Source of the DNA: Acidimicrobiia bacterium
Lineage (GTDB): Bacteria > Actinomycetota > Acidimicrobiia > Acidimicrobiales > Acidimicrobilacustridaceae
Reading direction: 5' to 3'
Assembly: GCA_020832495.1 (NCBI GenBank)
Contig: JAFIEP010000011.1
Coordinates: forward strand, 62,001 to 126,000
DNA: 64,000 nt
Shown here: piece by piece, positions 36,497 through 45,503 of the stretch
Layout of the letters: each line of letters starts with the position of its first letter
How positions within the stretch are numbered: the first letter of the stretch is position 1
Notes under the pieces: generated by a model
The model's database searches: none
What the model saw: only the letters and a program-made list of their open reading frames with translations
Told to the model about the DNA's origin: nothing
Translations under genes and position numbers: made by a program

Positions 36497-37561
36497 GCGT
36501 TCGACGGGCGACACGACCAGGTCGGCAACGACCAGTCGATGGTCGCTGCCCACCAGCGGCCTCGTCGAGACCGACGTCGCCTCGACACCATCAGGAACGA
36601 GCACGTGGTCGATGCGGATGAGGACCGGGAACGGCCACCTCCGGTCCCAGACCCGCCGTTCCCGCGACGGCCAGGTTCCGCCCCATCCCTCACCGGCCTG
36701 CCGGTGGGCGTCGCTCAGGCCACCGGCGGCCATCACCGCGCGCAGTGGCGGGTGGTCGGTGGTGGCGTTGAGGTCTCCGAGCACGAGCGGCCGCTCGAAA
36801 CCCGCCACGAGGTCCGCCACGGCGCGCAGCTCGTCGCGCCACACCGCCACGCTGCGAGGCGAGGGTGCCGGTGGGTGCACGTTCACCACGTCGATGGGTC
36901 CGCCCGGCGTCGACACCGTGGCCACCGCCGCAGGGTGCAGCCCGATGTCGACGATGGCCAGGTCGTCCGCCGGCAGGCGCGAGAGCAGCCCGATCCCGCT
37001 TGGCGCCGGGCGCGGCTCGACGACGGACCACGGGTGACTCGCCGCCAACTCCGATGCCTCGATGGCAGCCCAGTGCTCGTCGGTGAGCTCTTGCAGCGCG
37101 ATCACGTCGGCATCGACGTCGATCGGCGCCGCAACGATCTCGTCGACCTCGTCGTTGCCGGCAAACAGGTTCGCCGTGACGACCCGGATCGTCGCCGTGC
37201 CAGGTGCCACCTCACGGGACCCACCGCTGATCTGGGGCAGGTAGACGGCAGCGGCCACGACGAGCACCATCGTGGATACCGCCACCAACGCGCGACGGCG
37301 AAGCACGGCTCCGACGACCAGCGGCACCACCGCGGTCATGGCCAGCCACGGTAGGAAGGCCAGGACGAACGGGGCCGGGGCGACGAACGCCACATCGATC
37401 TGGCGCATGGCGAACGCGCTGGCCACCGCACCGACGACCAGCCACGCCACCACCACCGCACCAGCCGCCATGCGGCGGCCGACGCCGGTCCCCACCAGCG
37501 TCCGGCGGCGAGGCGGGTCATCGCCCGGTTGCGCCACCGGGCGACCGTCCGCACCTGCCAT
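36482..37561 (-). CDS. Endonuclease/exonuclease/phosphatase-fold membrane protein
   Basis: 359 residues: three or four N-terminal helices (about 30-105), then an EEP domain outside them with TANLFAGND, ALQELTDEHW, GDLNATTDH and a final GSDHRLVVADL, all the metal and catalytic positions of the fold. Such proteins may cut nucleic acid or phospho-/sphingolipid substrates; membrane anchoring favours an extracytoplasmic target, which is inference. TAACAT (37573-37568) lies 6 bases before the ATG. Confidence 0.87.
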   Translation of the reverse strand: MAGADGRPVAQPGDDPPRRRTLVGTGVGRRMAAGAVVVAWLVVGAVASAFAMRQIDVAFVAPAPFVLAFLPWLAMTAVVPLVVGAVLRRRALVAVSTMVLVVAAAVYLPQISGGSREVAPGTATIRVVTANLFAGNDEVDEIVAAPIDVDADVIALQELTDEHWAAIEASELAASHPWSVVEPRPAPSGIGLLSRLPADDLAIVDIGLHPAAVATVSTPGGPIDVVNVHPPAPSPRSVAVWRDELRAVADLVAGFERPLVLGDLNATTDHPPLRAVMAAGGLSDAHRQAGEGWGGTWPSRERRVWDRRWPFPVLIRIDHVLVPDGVEATSVSTRPLVGSDHRLVVADLVVSPVERSGET

Positions 37562-37617
37562 CGCCGCATGTTATCGACGCACGCGACCACCTGTGTTTGC
37601 TCGGGTAGCGTGGCTCG

Positions 37618-39096
37618 GTGCTCCGCATCGGCATCCTGGTGGTGGCCTACAACGCCGCGTCGACCCTGCAGCACGTGCTGTCGCGCATCCCCGCCGACTT
37701 CCGTCCCCGCATCACCGCCATCTTGGTCTCCGACGACGCCAGCACCGACGCCACCTACCTGGTGGGCCTCGGCTACCAGAGCCTCGAGCCGGACCTGCCG
37801 CTGACCGTCATCCGCCAAGAGCACAACCTTGGCTACGGCGGCAACCAGAAGGTGGGCTACCGGTGGGCCATCGACCACGACCTCGACGTGGTGGTGCTGC
37901 TCCACGGTGACGGCCAGTACGCACCCGAGCTGCTGCCCGACATCGTGCGCCCCCTCGAGGCCGGGTCGTGCGACGCCGTCATGGGCTCGCGCATGCTGCA
38001 GCAGGGATCGGCCCGGGCCGGGGGGATGCCGCTGTACAAGTACGTGGGCAACCGAATCCTCACCACGTACGAGAACGCCGTGGTCGGCACCGAACTCAGC
38101 GAGTGGCACTCCGGCTACCGGGCCTACCGGGTGTCGGCGCTGGCCGACATCCCCTTCGAGCGCAACGACAACGGCTTCGCCTTCGACACCGAGGTCATCG
38201 TGCAACTCGTCGAGGCAGGCAAGCACGTGTGCGAGGTGCCCATCCCCACCTACTACGGCGACGAGATCTCCCACGTGAACGGCATGGCCTACGCCTGGGA
38301 CATCACCCGCTACGTGACCCGCTATCGGCTCCACAAGATGGGGTTCGGCACCGGGGAGCTGGCCTTTGCCTCCCAGGACTACGAGTTGAAGGCCGACGCC
38401 CACAGCTCCCACGGCTTGCTGGCCGCCCGGCTGGCCAACAGCAGTCCGCTGCGGGTGCTCGATCTGGGGTGTGGCGACGGGTCGGTCGGCGCCCGCCTGG
38501 CCGCGGCCGGGCACGACGTGGTCGGCGTCGACCGGGTGGCCAACGACGATGCCCGCCGGCGGCTGGCCGAGTTCGTGGTCGCCGACCTCGACGACGGACT
38601 GCCGACGGAGGTCGGGACGGACTTCGACGTGGTGCTGTGCGCCGATGTGCTCGAGCACCTTCGACGGCCCGAGGACCTGCTCGACGAGCTCCGGAGTCGG
38701 GTCCGGCCCGGTGGACGGGTGTTGGCCAGCATCCCCAACTTCGCCCACTGGTACCCGCGGGTGCGGGTGGCCACCGGTCGCTTCGACTACGACCGGCGAG
38801 GCATCCTGGACCGCACACACCTGCGCTTCTTCACCCGGCGCAGCTTCGAGCGCATGGCCGCCGAAGCGGGCTGGGCGGCGCGCTCGGTGGACCGAACCGG
38901 GCTCCCCCTCGACGTGGCCGCCCGCGACGCCACCTCCGCCGGCGCCGACCGGGGTGCCGGCGGCGCCACGGCCCCGTCCGCGCCCCGCACGGCGGTGAGC
39001 CGGCTCGACCGCATGTTGGTGGGCCTGTGGCCGTCGTTGTTCGCCTATCAGTACATCTTCGAGATGACGCCGCTGCCTGATCCGCTCAGGAAGTGA
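37618..39096 (+). CDS. Bifunctional protein: GT2 glycosyltransferase fused to class I SAM methyltransferase
   Basis: 492 residues from GTG 37618. Residues 1-~235 are a family-2 glycosyltransferase of the dolichol-phosphate-mannose-synthase type: VVAYNAASTLQHVL, DDASTDAT, LLHGDGQYAPELL and GSRMLQQG. Residues ~275-450 are a Rossmann methyltransferase: LRVLDLGCGDGSVGARLAAAG, VLCADVLEHLRRPEDLL and RVRPGGRVLASIPNF. No membrane helix. TAGCGT (37606-37611) is 6 bases before the GTG, so leaderless. Substrates are unknown; the neighbours suggest cell-surface glycan assembly. The stop overlaps the convergent membrane-protein gene by 11 bases. Confidence 0.9.
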   Translation: MLRIGILVVAYNAASTLQHVLSRIPADFRPRITAILVSDDASTDATYLVGLGYQSLEPDLPLTVIRQEHNLGYGGNQKVGYRWAIDHDLDVVVLLHGDGQYAPELLPDIVRPLEAGSCDAVMGSRMLQQGSARAGGMPLYKYVGNRILTTYENAVVGTELSEWHSGYRAYRVSALADIPFERNDNGFAFDTEVIVQLVEAGKHVCEVPIPTYYGDEISHVNGMAYAWDITRYVTRYRLHKMGFGTGELAFASQDYELKADAHSSHGLLAARLANSSPLRVLDLGCGDGSVGARLAAAGHDVVGVDRVANDDARRRLAEFVVADLDDGLPTEVGTDFDVVLCADVLEHLRRPEDLLDELRSRVRPGGRVLASIPNFAHWYPRVRVATGRFDYDRRGILDRTHLRFFTRRSFERMAAEAGWAARSVDRTGLPLDVAARDATSAGADRGAGGATAPSAPRTAVSRLDRMLVGLWPSLFAYQYIFEMTPLPDPLRK

Positions 39097-40888
39097 GACG
39101 GCGACACAACGACGGGGGACGGAGCCCGTTCTCGCTCACGTTCACCGGCCCGGCGAGGAACGCCCGGTCGGGCGCCGGTGGGGGGACCAGCTCGGGCGGC
39201 AGTGTGCCCTCGATCACGAACCACGAGTCGCCGTCCGCCCACAGCAAGGCAGTGCACTCGCCCACCACCACCATCTCGCCCCGTTGTCCGACCGCGGGGA
39301 TGTCCTCGACGACAGGCACGTCCCGCCGGTGCCCGTCGAGTCGGTGCTGGGTGACCACGAAGTCGTAGCGCTGCTCCAAGCTCCACGGCAGCACCACCCG
39401 CTGGTACTCGAGCGCCAGTGCCACGTTCACGGCCACGCCCCACACGGCAGCGATCGCCGCCAAGATCACCAGTGGCCGCCGCCAGCGCTGTCCTCGCGGC
39501 TCGATCTCGATCCATCTCGAGATCACGTGGAGTCCCACCAGTCCCCCGACCACGACCAACGGGATGGCATCGCCCATGTAGCGGTTGGCGATGAATCCGG
39601 CCACGAACATGAGCGCCGCCCCGGCACCGGCCCCGATCAGTGGCAACCGAACCGCAGCAACCGACGGCGGTGCGCTGTCGCGCCGACGACGGCGGCGGGG
39701 AGTGAAGGCAGCGACGAACCCGACTGCCACCAGCACCAACGGCAGCGGCATCAGCGCCGTGAGGCTCGAGGACTCCACCACCGCGTCGAAGGTGACGTCA
39801 CCCACGATGGTGGCCGGGTCGCGGGGAAAGGTGAGCCACGGTGCCAGACCGTCGACCTCGACGGCGTGGGGACGCAGGTACTGCCAGGCCGTGGTGGGGA
39901 CGAAGCGCGCCCCGAAGAGGCTGCCGTCGTTCGCCTCGAGCGCCGCCCGACGGTTCGGGTCCACCTCGGCGAGTGCCATCGTCTCCACCGGCAGGTCCAG
40001 CGGATGACCGAACTTGACCTGATTGACCGTGGCGTAGCCGCCCACTGCCACCATGACCACGGCCACCACGCCGACGACCTGGCGCAGATCGGGCCGACGA
40101 CCGGCCAGGGTGGGGGCCAGCGCCGATCCCCCACGCACCAGACGATCGAGCCGCTCGTCACCGCCTCGGCGGGCGGACAGGGCAGCGCTCGCCGCCACCA
40201 CGACCCACACCGCGGCCATGAGACCGGCAGTGAGCAGCGGTCCACCGCCCACCGAGGCACGGGTCAGCACCGCGGCGGTGACCAGCACCCCGGCGGCCAG
40301 CAGGTGACGGCTGCGGCCGTCGGCCAGGAAGCTCACCTGGGCGACGAACGCCCACGTGGCCAGGGCCATGCCCCAGGCGATGGCCTCGTGGTACACGATG
40401 GACTGCGTCACGATGGCGAGCACCACGGTGCCGCAACCCACGAAGGCCACGCTGGCCGCCGCCAGTTGATGCTCGCCGGGTCCCGGCGGGCCCGTCCCCG
40501 GTCGGGCCACCGCCCGCAGGCGCCACCATCCGACGGCCACCCCCCACAGCAGCACGGCGGTGGCGGCCATCATCGACACCTGCGACAGGCGACCGTCGAA
40601 GGCGTCGGTGGCCACCAGCACCGGGAGCCGCAACGCAGCGGGCACCGGTCCGAAGTACGTGTAGGCCTTGCCGTCGATCACGAAGGCCTCCACCGACAGC
40701 ACCTCGGGCGGCAGGTCCCACCGGCCGTCCAGCCAGGCTCGGGCCTGCTCGTCGAAGAAGTCCGTGGTGGGACGAGGGTCCGACAACGCGGCGGTGCCGG
40801 CGAAGATGAACCAGGTCGCCACCACCATGGCCACCACTGCGCCAGCAGCCGTGGCCCGCCGGACGCTGGCGGGCATCGGCGTCGTCAC
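39086..40888 (-). CDS. Large polytopic membrane protein, GT-C-glycosyltransferase-like
   Basis: About 600 residues with roughly ten hydrophobic helices, a long first loop after helix 1 (TTDFFDEQARAWLDG, GKAYTYFGPVPAALRLP) and a C-terminal soluble domain of ~90 residues. The layout resembles GT-C sugar transferases or related mycobacterial-type membrane proteins, but I see no diagnostic motif. The start is uncertain: GTG 40888 is used, with GTG/ATG alternatives at 40960 and 40876. It lies between two methyltransferase genes and a glycosyltransferase. Confidence 0.65.
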   Translation of the reverse strand: MTTPMPASVRRATAAGAVVAMVVATWFIFAGTAALSDPRPTTDFFDEQARAWLDGRWDLPPEVLSVEAFVIDGKAYTYFGPVPAALRLPVLVATDAFDGRLSQVSMMAATAVLLWGVAVGWWRLRAVARPGTGPPGPGEHQLAAASVAFVGCGTVVLAIVTQSIVYHEAIAWGMALATWAFVAQVSFLADGRSRHLLAAGVLVTAAVLTRASVGGGPLLTAGLMAAVWVVVAASAALSARRGGDERLDRLVRGGSALAPTLAGRRPDLRQVVGVVAVVMVAVGGYATVNQVKFGHPLDLPVETMALAEVDPNRRAALEANDGSLFGARFVPTTAWQYLRPHAVEVDGLAPWLTFPRDPATIVGDVTFDAVVESSSLTALMPLPLVLVAVGFVAAFTPRRRRRRDSAPPSVAAVRLPLIGAGAGAALMFVAGFIANRYMGDAIPLVVVGGLVGLHVISRWIEIEPRGQRWRRPLVILAAIAAVWGVAVNVALALEYQRVVLPWSLEQRYDFVVTQHRLDGHRRDVPVVEDIPAVGQRGEMVVVGECTALLWADGDSWFVIEGTLPPELVPPPAPDRAFLAGPVNVSENGLRPPSLCRRLTS

Positions 40889-41018
40889 CCTCGCCCTGTC
40901 CGGAGCCTTCACGGCCGGGCACTCTACTGCTGGGACGCCGCGCCGGCGCCCGTCGCTCACGGCGGGCGCGCCGTGTCGGTGTCGGTGCCGAGGTCCGGTC
41001 AGGCGCTACGGTCGAGCG

Positions 41019-41822
41019 GTGCACCGCACTTCGATGCTCAAGATGGCTGCGTTCCGCGACGCCTACCTGGCGCCGGGAACCCATCCAGAACCATTGCGGG
41101 TGCTCGACCTCGGATCCATGGCGTACGGCGAGCAGGCCTCGTACCGTCCGCTGTTCGCCGAACCTCGCTTCGACTACGTCGGGGTCGACCTGGCGGCCGG
41201 CCCGAACGTGGACCTGGTGCTCGACGATCCACACTGCTGGTCCCAGATCCCCGATGGGTCGGTGGACGTGGTGGTGAGCGGTCAAGCCCTCGAGCACGAC
41301 CCGCAGTTCTGGATCACCCTGGCTGAGATCGCCCGAGTCCTCCGAGCGGACGGGCTGTGCTGCCTGGTGGCCCCGTCGGGCGGGCCGGCACACCGGTTCC
41401 CCCTCGACTGCTGGCGCTTCTATCCCGACGCGGCAGGTGCCATGTTCACCTATGTCGGCCTCGAACTCTGCGAGAGCGCAGTCGAGCACCGCACCTGGCG
41501 CCGGCACCGCGGGGTCGTGTGGCGTGACACAGTGGCCATTGGACGCCAGCCGCAGCGCGACGACGCCGCAGCGGCCCGCCACCGCGAGCGCATGGCTGCA
41601 ATCGTGGCCACCCGCTGCCCGGTGCCGGTGCCACCCACCCCCGGTCGTGACGGCCCGGCGCTCGACCGCTACCACCGCGAGGGCACGGCGCCGTGGTGGC
41701 TGTGGCGGCCGTACGGCTGGCACTACAACGTGGCTCGCACCAAGTTCCTGGCGTGGGATCGCAGCCCGGCGCCCGTTCGCAAGCTGGCCTCTCGGTTGAT
41801 GGGCGGCGCACCCGACGCCTGA
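41019..41822 (+). CDS. SAM-dependent methyltransferase
   Basis: 267 residues from GTG 41019 (HRTSMLKMAAFRDAYLAPG). The SAM-binding segment is LRVLDLGSMAYGEQASYR, with VGVDLAAGPNVDLVLDD and SVDVVVSGQALEHDPQFW following. The family (Methyltransf_11-like, PGPFPLDxWRFxPD type) is often found in glycan clusters. The C-terminal ~80 residues are basic and without motif. Converges on smc with a 13-base gap. Confidence 0.85.
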   Translation: MHRTSMLKMAAFRDAYLAPGTHPEPLRVLDLGSMAYGEQASYRPLFAEPRFDYVGVDLAAGPNVDLVLDDPHCWSQIPDGSVDVVVSGQALEHDPQFWITLAEIARVLRADGLCCLVAPSGGPAHRFPLDCWRFYPDAAGAMFTYVGLELCESAVEHRTWRRHRGVVWRDTVAIGRQPQRDDAAAARHRERMAAIVATRCPVPVPPTPGRDGPALDRYHREGTAPWWLWRPYGWHYNVARTKFLAWDRSPAPVRKLASRLMGGAPDA

Positions 41823-41835
41823 GCGTCCGGACCGC

Positions 41836-44160
41836 TCAGCTGCCAGCGCCGACCTTCTCGCTGACTGCCTTCGACGATCCACCCGGTTGCATGGTGACGC
41901 CGTAAAGGCAGTCGGCAGCTTCCATGGTGCGCTTCTGGTGGCTCACGATGACCAACTGGGCATCGTTGCGGAACTCGGCCACCAGTTCCAGGAACCGGTG
42001 GAGGTTCACGTCGTCGAGGGCCGCCTCGACCTCGTCCATGACGTAGAACGGCGAGGGCCGGCTGCGGAAGATGGCGAACAGGAAGGCCAGCGCGGTGAGC
42101 GACCGCTCCCCACCCGACAAGAGCGAGAGCTTCTTCACGTTCTTCCCCGACGGTTTGGCCTCCACCTCGATGCCGGTGGCCAGCAGGTCGTCGGGTTGGG
42201 TGAGTCGCAGGCGCCCGACGCCCCCGGGGAACAAGGTGCCGAAGAGATGCTCGAAGTTGGCGGCCACGTCGGCGAACGCAGCAGCGAAGACCGACACGAT
42301 CTCCTCGTCGATGGCCCGGATCACCTTGCCCAGCTCGCGTCGGGTCTGCTTGACGTCATCGAGCTGCGCCTGGAGGAACTCGTGTCGCTCGTTCAGCGCC
42401 TCGAACTCCTCGAGCGCCAGCGGGTTGATGGGCCCCATGAGCCGCAGGTCGCGCTCGAGTTCGCGAGCGCGGGCCACCGCAGTGGTGCCTTCGGCCAGCG
42501 GCGGAGCCTCCGCCGCCATGGCGGTCGCCGGTTCGCAGTCATGGTCGCGTCGCAGCGTCTCGGTGGCGGTTTCGATGCGAAGTTTGATCTCGGCGTCGTC
42601 CAGCTCGGTGCGCTGCAGCTTCTCGCGCACCGCCAGCAGTTCCTTCTCCACACTGCTGCGACGGCGTCGGGTCTGGTCGAGCTCCTCGGCCACGGCGCGA
42701 GCCGCTTCGGACTGGCGTCGGCGACGAGCTCGTAGGTCCTCGAGTCGCTCGTTGACGACGGCGTGGCGCTCGGTCACCACCGTCGCCAGACGGTCGAGGG
42801 CAATCCCCCGGCGGTCCAGTTCCTCACGCCGAGCGGACGCTGCATCCCGCTCGGCAGCGGTGCGGGCCAGCCGCTCTTCGGTGGCCTCCAGGCGGGTGGC
42901 CAGGAACGACCGCCGCTCGGTCAACCCGGCGCTGCGGACATCGAGATCGGCCCGCTGGTTGCCGACCTGGCGCGCCTGCTGCTCGATGGCCTCGCGGTCC
43001 TCGGCCATGCGCCGACCCCGCTCGGCCAGGTCGGCCTCGGCTGCCTCGAGACGCGGCAACTCCGCTTCGAGTTCCGCCACCCGACCCAGGTCCCGCTCCC
43101 GGCGTTCAGCGGTCTCGGCCAGATGCGCGGCGAGCGCCTCGGCTTCGGTCAGGGCGTCGCGACGCTCGCTCTCCACCCGCTGCAGCCCATCGGCCGCCGC
43201 CGCCATCCGACCGTCGTTGTCGTCGAGCCGACGGCTCACCTCGGCCTCGGCGCGTCGCGCCTCCTCGAGCGCCGATCGAGCATCGGCGTGGGCCGAGGCG
43301 GCCCGCTCGACCGCGGCCCGGGCATCGCTCGCCCGTTGACGAGCAGTATCGAGCGCAGCGCCGGTGACACCGGCGCCGGCGGCGCCGAGTCGCCACCCGC
43401 CGGGGGCGAAGCGATCGCCGGCCACGGTGACCACGGTGGCTGCCGGCCGGGCCAACGCCAGATCCACGGCCTCGTCGAGGTCGTCGACCACGGCCACGCC
43501 GCCGATCAGCACGTCGAGCAGCGCCTCCACCTCGGGTCGGGTCGAGCGGACGTGGGAGCGCAGGGCACGTCCCTCCACCGGCAGCGCCGGGGTCTCCCCT
43601 CGGTGGTAGAGCGCAAGCACCGACCCGGACAGCTCCTCGGCGGCCAGGGTGGCCAGCGCCTGGCGACCAGCGGCCTCCGACGCCACCACCACCGACGACA
43701 ACGCCTCGCCGGCTGCAGCCTCGAAGGCGGCCTCGTACCCCTCGTCGGTGGCCACCAGGTCGAGCAGGGTGCCGAGCACACCATCGACCGCCGAGAGTCG
43801 CTCGGCACCGGCCCGGGACCGGGCCTCGTCGAGGGCCAGGGCCAGGGCCTCGACGCGCGCCTCGGCGGCGTGCGCGTCGGACTCGGCCGATCGGCGTCGG
43901 TCCTCGGCGGCTGCCAACGCCGATTCGGCGTCGGCGCGCCGTGCTTCGGCGTCCTCCATCGATTCGACCAACGGCAGTTCGGTCTGTTCGCAGTCACCCA
44001 GTTCGCCGCGTAGTCGGGCAGCCTCACCAGCCAGCTGTTCGGCCTTGTCGAGCACGGCGCGGTGACGACCCTCGAGTCGCTGGGTCTCCGCCGTCATACG
44101 TTCCACGGCAGCCACCAGCGCCGACAGCTCACCTCGCAACTCGGCGGCGTCGCCGGTGGG
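41836..44160 (-). CDS. smc: Chromosome segregation protein SMC, C-terminal two thirds, after an in-frame stop
   Basis: In the same frame as the N-terminal part, after the TAG at 44163-44161. It holds the rest of the first coiled coil, the hinge (GVLGTLLDLVATDEGYEAAFEAA...VAGDRFAPGGWRLG), the returning coiled coil, and the head half with signature LSLLSGGERSLTALAFLFAI and Walker B PFYVMDEVEAALDD. The frame is open for 774 codons, so selection appears to have kept it. The first possible initiation codon is TTG 44139, without a clear Shine-Dalgarno. Both halves together are ~1153 residues, normal for SMC. Confidence 0.85.
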   Translation of the reverse strand, partial: PTGDAAELRGELSALVAAVERMTAETQRLEGRHRAVLDKAEQLAGEAARLRGELGDCEQTELPLVESMEDAEARRADAESALAAAEDRRRSAESDAHAAEARVEALALALDEARSRAGAERLSAVDGVLGTLLDLVATDEGYEAAFEAAAGEALSSVVVASEAAGRQALATLAAEELSGSVLALYHRGETPALPVEGRALRSHVRSTRPEVEALLDVLIGGVAVVDDLDEAVDLALARPAATVVTVAGDRFAPGGWRLGAAGAGVTGAALDTARQRASDARAAVERAASAHADARSALEEARRAEAEVSRRLDDNDGRMAAAADGLQRVESERRDALTEAEALAAHLAETAERRERDLGRVAELEAELPRLEAAEADLAERGRRMAEDREAIEQQARQVGNQRADLDVRSAGLTERRSFLATRLEATEERLARTAAERDAASARREELDRRGIALDRLATVVTERHAVVNERLEDLRARRRRQSEAARAVAEELDQTRRRRSSVEKELLAVREKLQRTELDDAEIKLRIETATETLRRDHDCEPATAMAAEAPPLAEGTTAVARARELERDLRLMGPINPLALEEFEALNERHEFLQAQLDDVKQTRRELGKVIRAIDEEIVSVFAAAFADVAANFEHLFGTLFPGGVGRLRLTQPDDLLATGIEVEAKPSGKNVKKLSLLSGGERSLTALAFLFAIFRSRPSPFYVMDEVEAALDDVNLHRFLELVAEFRNDAQLVIVSHQKRTMEAADCLYGVTMQPGGSSKAVSEKVGAGS

Positions 44161-45300
44161 CTACGACGGCTCCTCGGCCCATCGCTGCTCGTAGGCGGTG
44201 CGCGCATCGGCCAGTGCGACTGTGGCCTCGGCCAGCTGCTGCCGCTCGGGCTCCATCTCGGCCAGCCCGGCGTCCACGTCGGCCAACTCGGTGCGCAGCC
44301 GCGCTGCTTCCGCTTCGAGGCTGGCCACCACCCCTTGGTCGACGGCGGCGTGGCGCTCCCGCTCGAGCCCTCGCCGCCGCTCGTCCAGCAAGGCGGTGAG
44401 GCCACGGGCGCGTTCGTGCAACGACTCGAACGCGGCCAGGTCGTCGCCCAGGTCGTCACCGCCCATGGCGGTGAGGCGGGCCTCGGTGGCCATCACCTCG
44501 GTGTCGAGGGAGGCCAACTGCCGCACCAGCAGCTGCTCGGTGGTCGCCAGCTCGGTCCGGGTGGCCCCCGACGCCTCCAGCCGGGCCTGCAGGGACCGCA
44601 GCTCCCGCCCGGCGAGGTGGATGCGCAGGGCGGTGAGCTCGGCCACCACCGCGCCGTGGCGGCGGGCGGCGTCGGCCTGCCGCTCGAGCGGTCGGAGCTG
44701 ACGACGGACCTCGCGCAGCAGGTCACCGAGCCGCGTCAGGTTCGCTTCGGTCGAGGCCAGCCGCCGCTCGGACTTCTCCTTGCGTTTGCGGTACTTCAGC
44801 ACCCCCGCAGCCTCTTCCACGATGAGGCGACGATCCTCGGGCTTGGCGTTCAACACGGCGTCGATCTGCCCCTGGGAGATGATGACGTGCTGCTGGCGGC
44901 CGACACCGGAGTCGCTGAGCAGGTCCGAGATGTCGAGGAGTCGACAGGGAGCCCCGTTGATGGCGTACTCGCTGTCGCCGCTGCGGAAGAGCGTCCGGGT
45001 GATGGTCACCTCGGTGAACTCGATGGGCAGCATCCCCGAGGCGTTGTCGATGGTGAGCGACACCTCGGCGCGACCGAGCGCCGCCCGCTTGGCCGAGCCG
45101 GCGAAGATCACGTCGTCCATCTTCTGGCTGCGTACCGCCGAGGGGGCCTGCGCGCCGAGCACCCAGGCGATGGCATCGACCACGTTGGACTTCCCCGAGC
45201 CATTGGGGCCCACCACGACGGTGACGCCCGGCTCGAGTTCCAAGCTGGTGGGGTCCGCGAAGGACTTGAACCCCTTCATGGTGAGGTTCTTCAGATACAC
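44161..45300 (-). CDS. smc: Chromosome segregation protein SMC, N-terminal third, ending at an in-frame TAG
   Basis: SMC dimers organise and separate chromosomes. This 379-residue part has the N-terminal ATPase head: LKNLTMKGFKSFADPT, Walker A VVGPNGSGKSNVVDAI and Q-loop region, then the start of coiled-coil arm. It stops at TAG (44163-44161) after RWAEEPS in the arm, before the hinge. GTG 45300 has GGAG 6 bases upstream. A single C-to-T change (CAG to TAG) would account for the stop. The piece alone lacks the hinge and the signature motif. Confidence 0.85.
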   Translation of the reverse strand: MYLKNLTMKGFKSFADPTSLELEPGVTVVVGPNGSGKSNVVDAIAWVLGAQAPSAVRSQKMDDVIFAGSAKRAALGRAEVSLTIDNASGMLPIEFTEVTITRTLFRSGDSEYAINGAPCRLLDISDLLSDSGVGRQQHVIISQGQIDAVLNAKPEDRRLIVEEAAGVLKYRKRKEKSERRLASTEANLTRLGDLLREVRRQLRPLERQADAARRHGAVVAELTALRIHLAGRELRSLQARLEASGATRTELATTEQLLVRQLASLDTEVMATEARLTAMGGDDLGDDLAAFESLHERARGLTALLDERRRGLERERHAAVDQGVVASLEAEAARLRTELADVDAGLAEMEPERQQLAEATVALADARTAYEQRWAEEPS

Positions 45301-45392
45301 GACCTACTCCGCTGCGGTTCGCCCCGGCGGCGACGTTCCACGATCTCGACGGTACTGCGTCGGACGACGGTGGCCGCGCATGGCCGGGCCGC

Positions 45393-45440
45393 CGACCGCT
45401 GCGAACCTGGACTCACCGACCGCTGCGAACCTGGACTCAC
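45393..45440. repeat. 24-bp direct repeat, two tandem copies, upstream of smc
   Basis: CGACCGCTGCGAACCTGGAC plus four bases is repeated exactly, then begins a third time for a few bases. It lies in the 203-base gap between mutM and smc, 90 bases before the smc start. No gene is seen in the gap. Confidence 0.75.
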
Positions 45441-45503
45441 CGACGGCGCGGGCCGTCGGCAGCACTGAGCGGCGCTCCCCGCGGGCACACGACGACACCC
45501 ACG

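Noticed and set aside
44161-44163. Alternative genetic code (TAG read as an amino acid)
   Set aside because: TAG ends intact genes elsewhere in the window (oxidoreductase at 13078, antitoxin at 62907), so genome-wide recoding is not supported.
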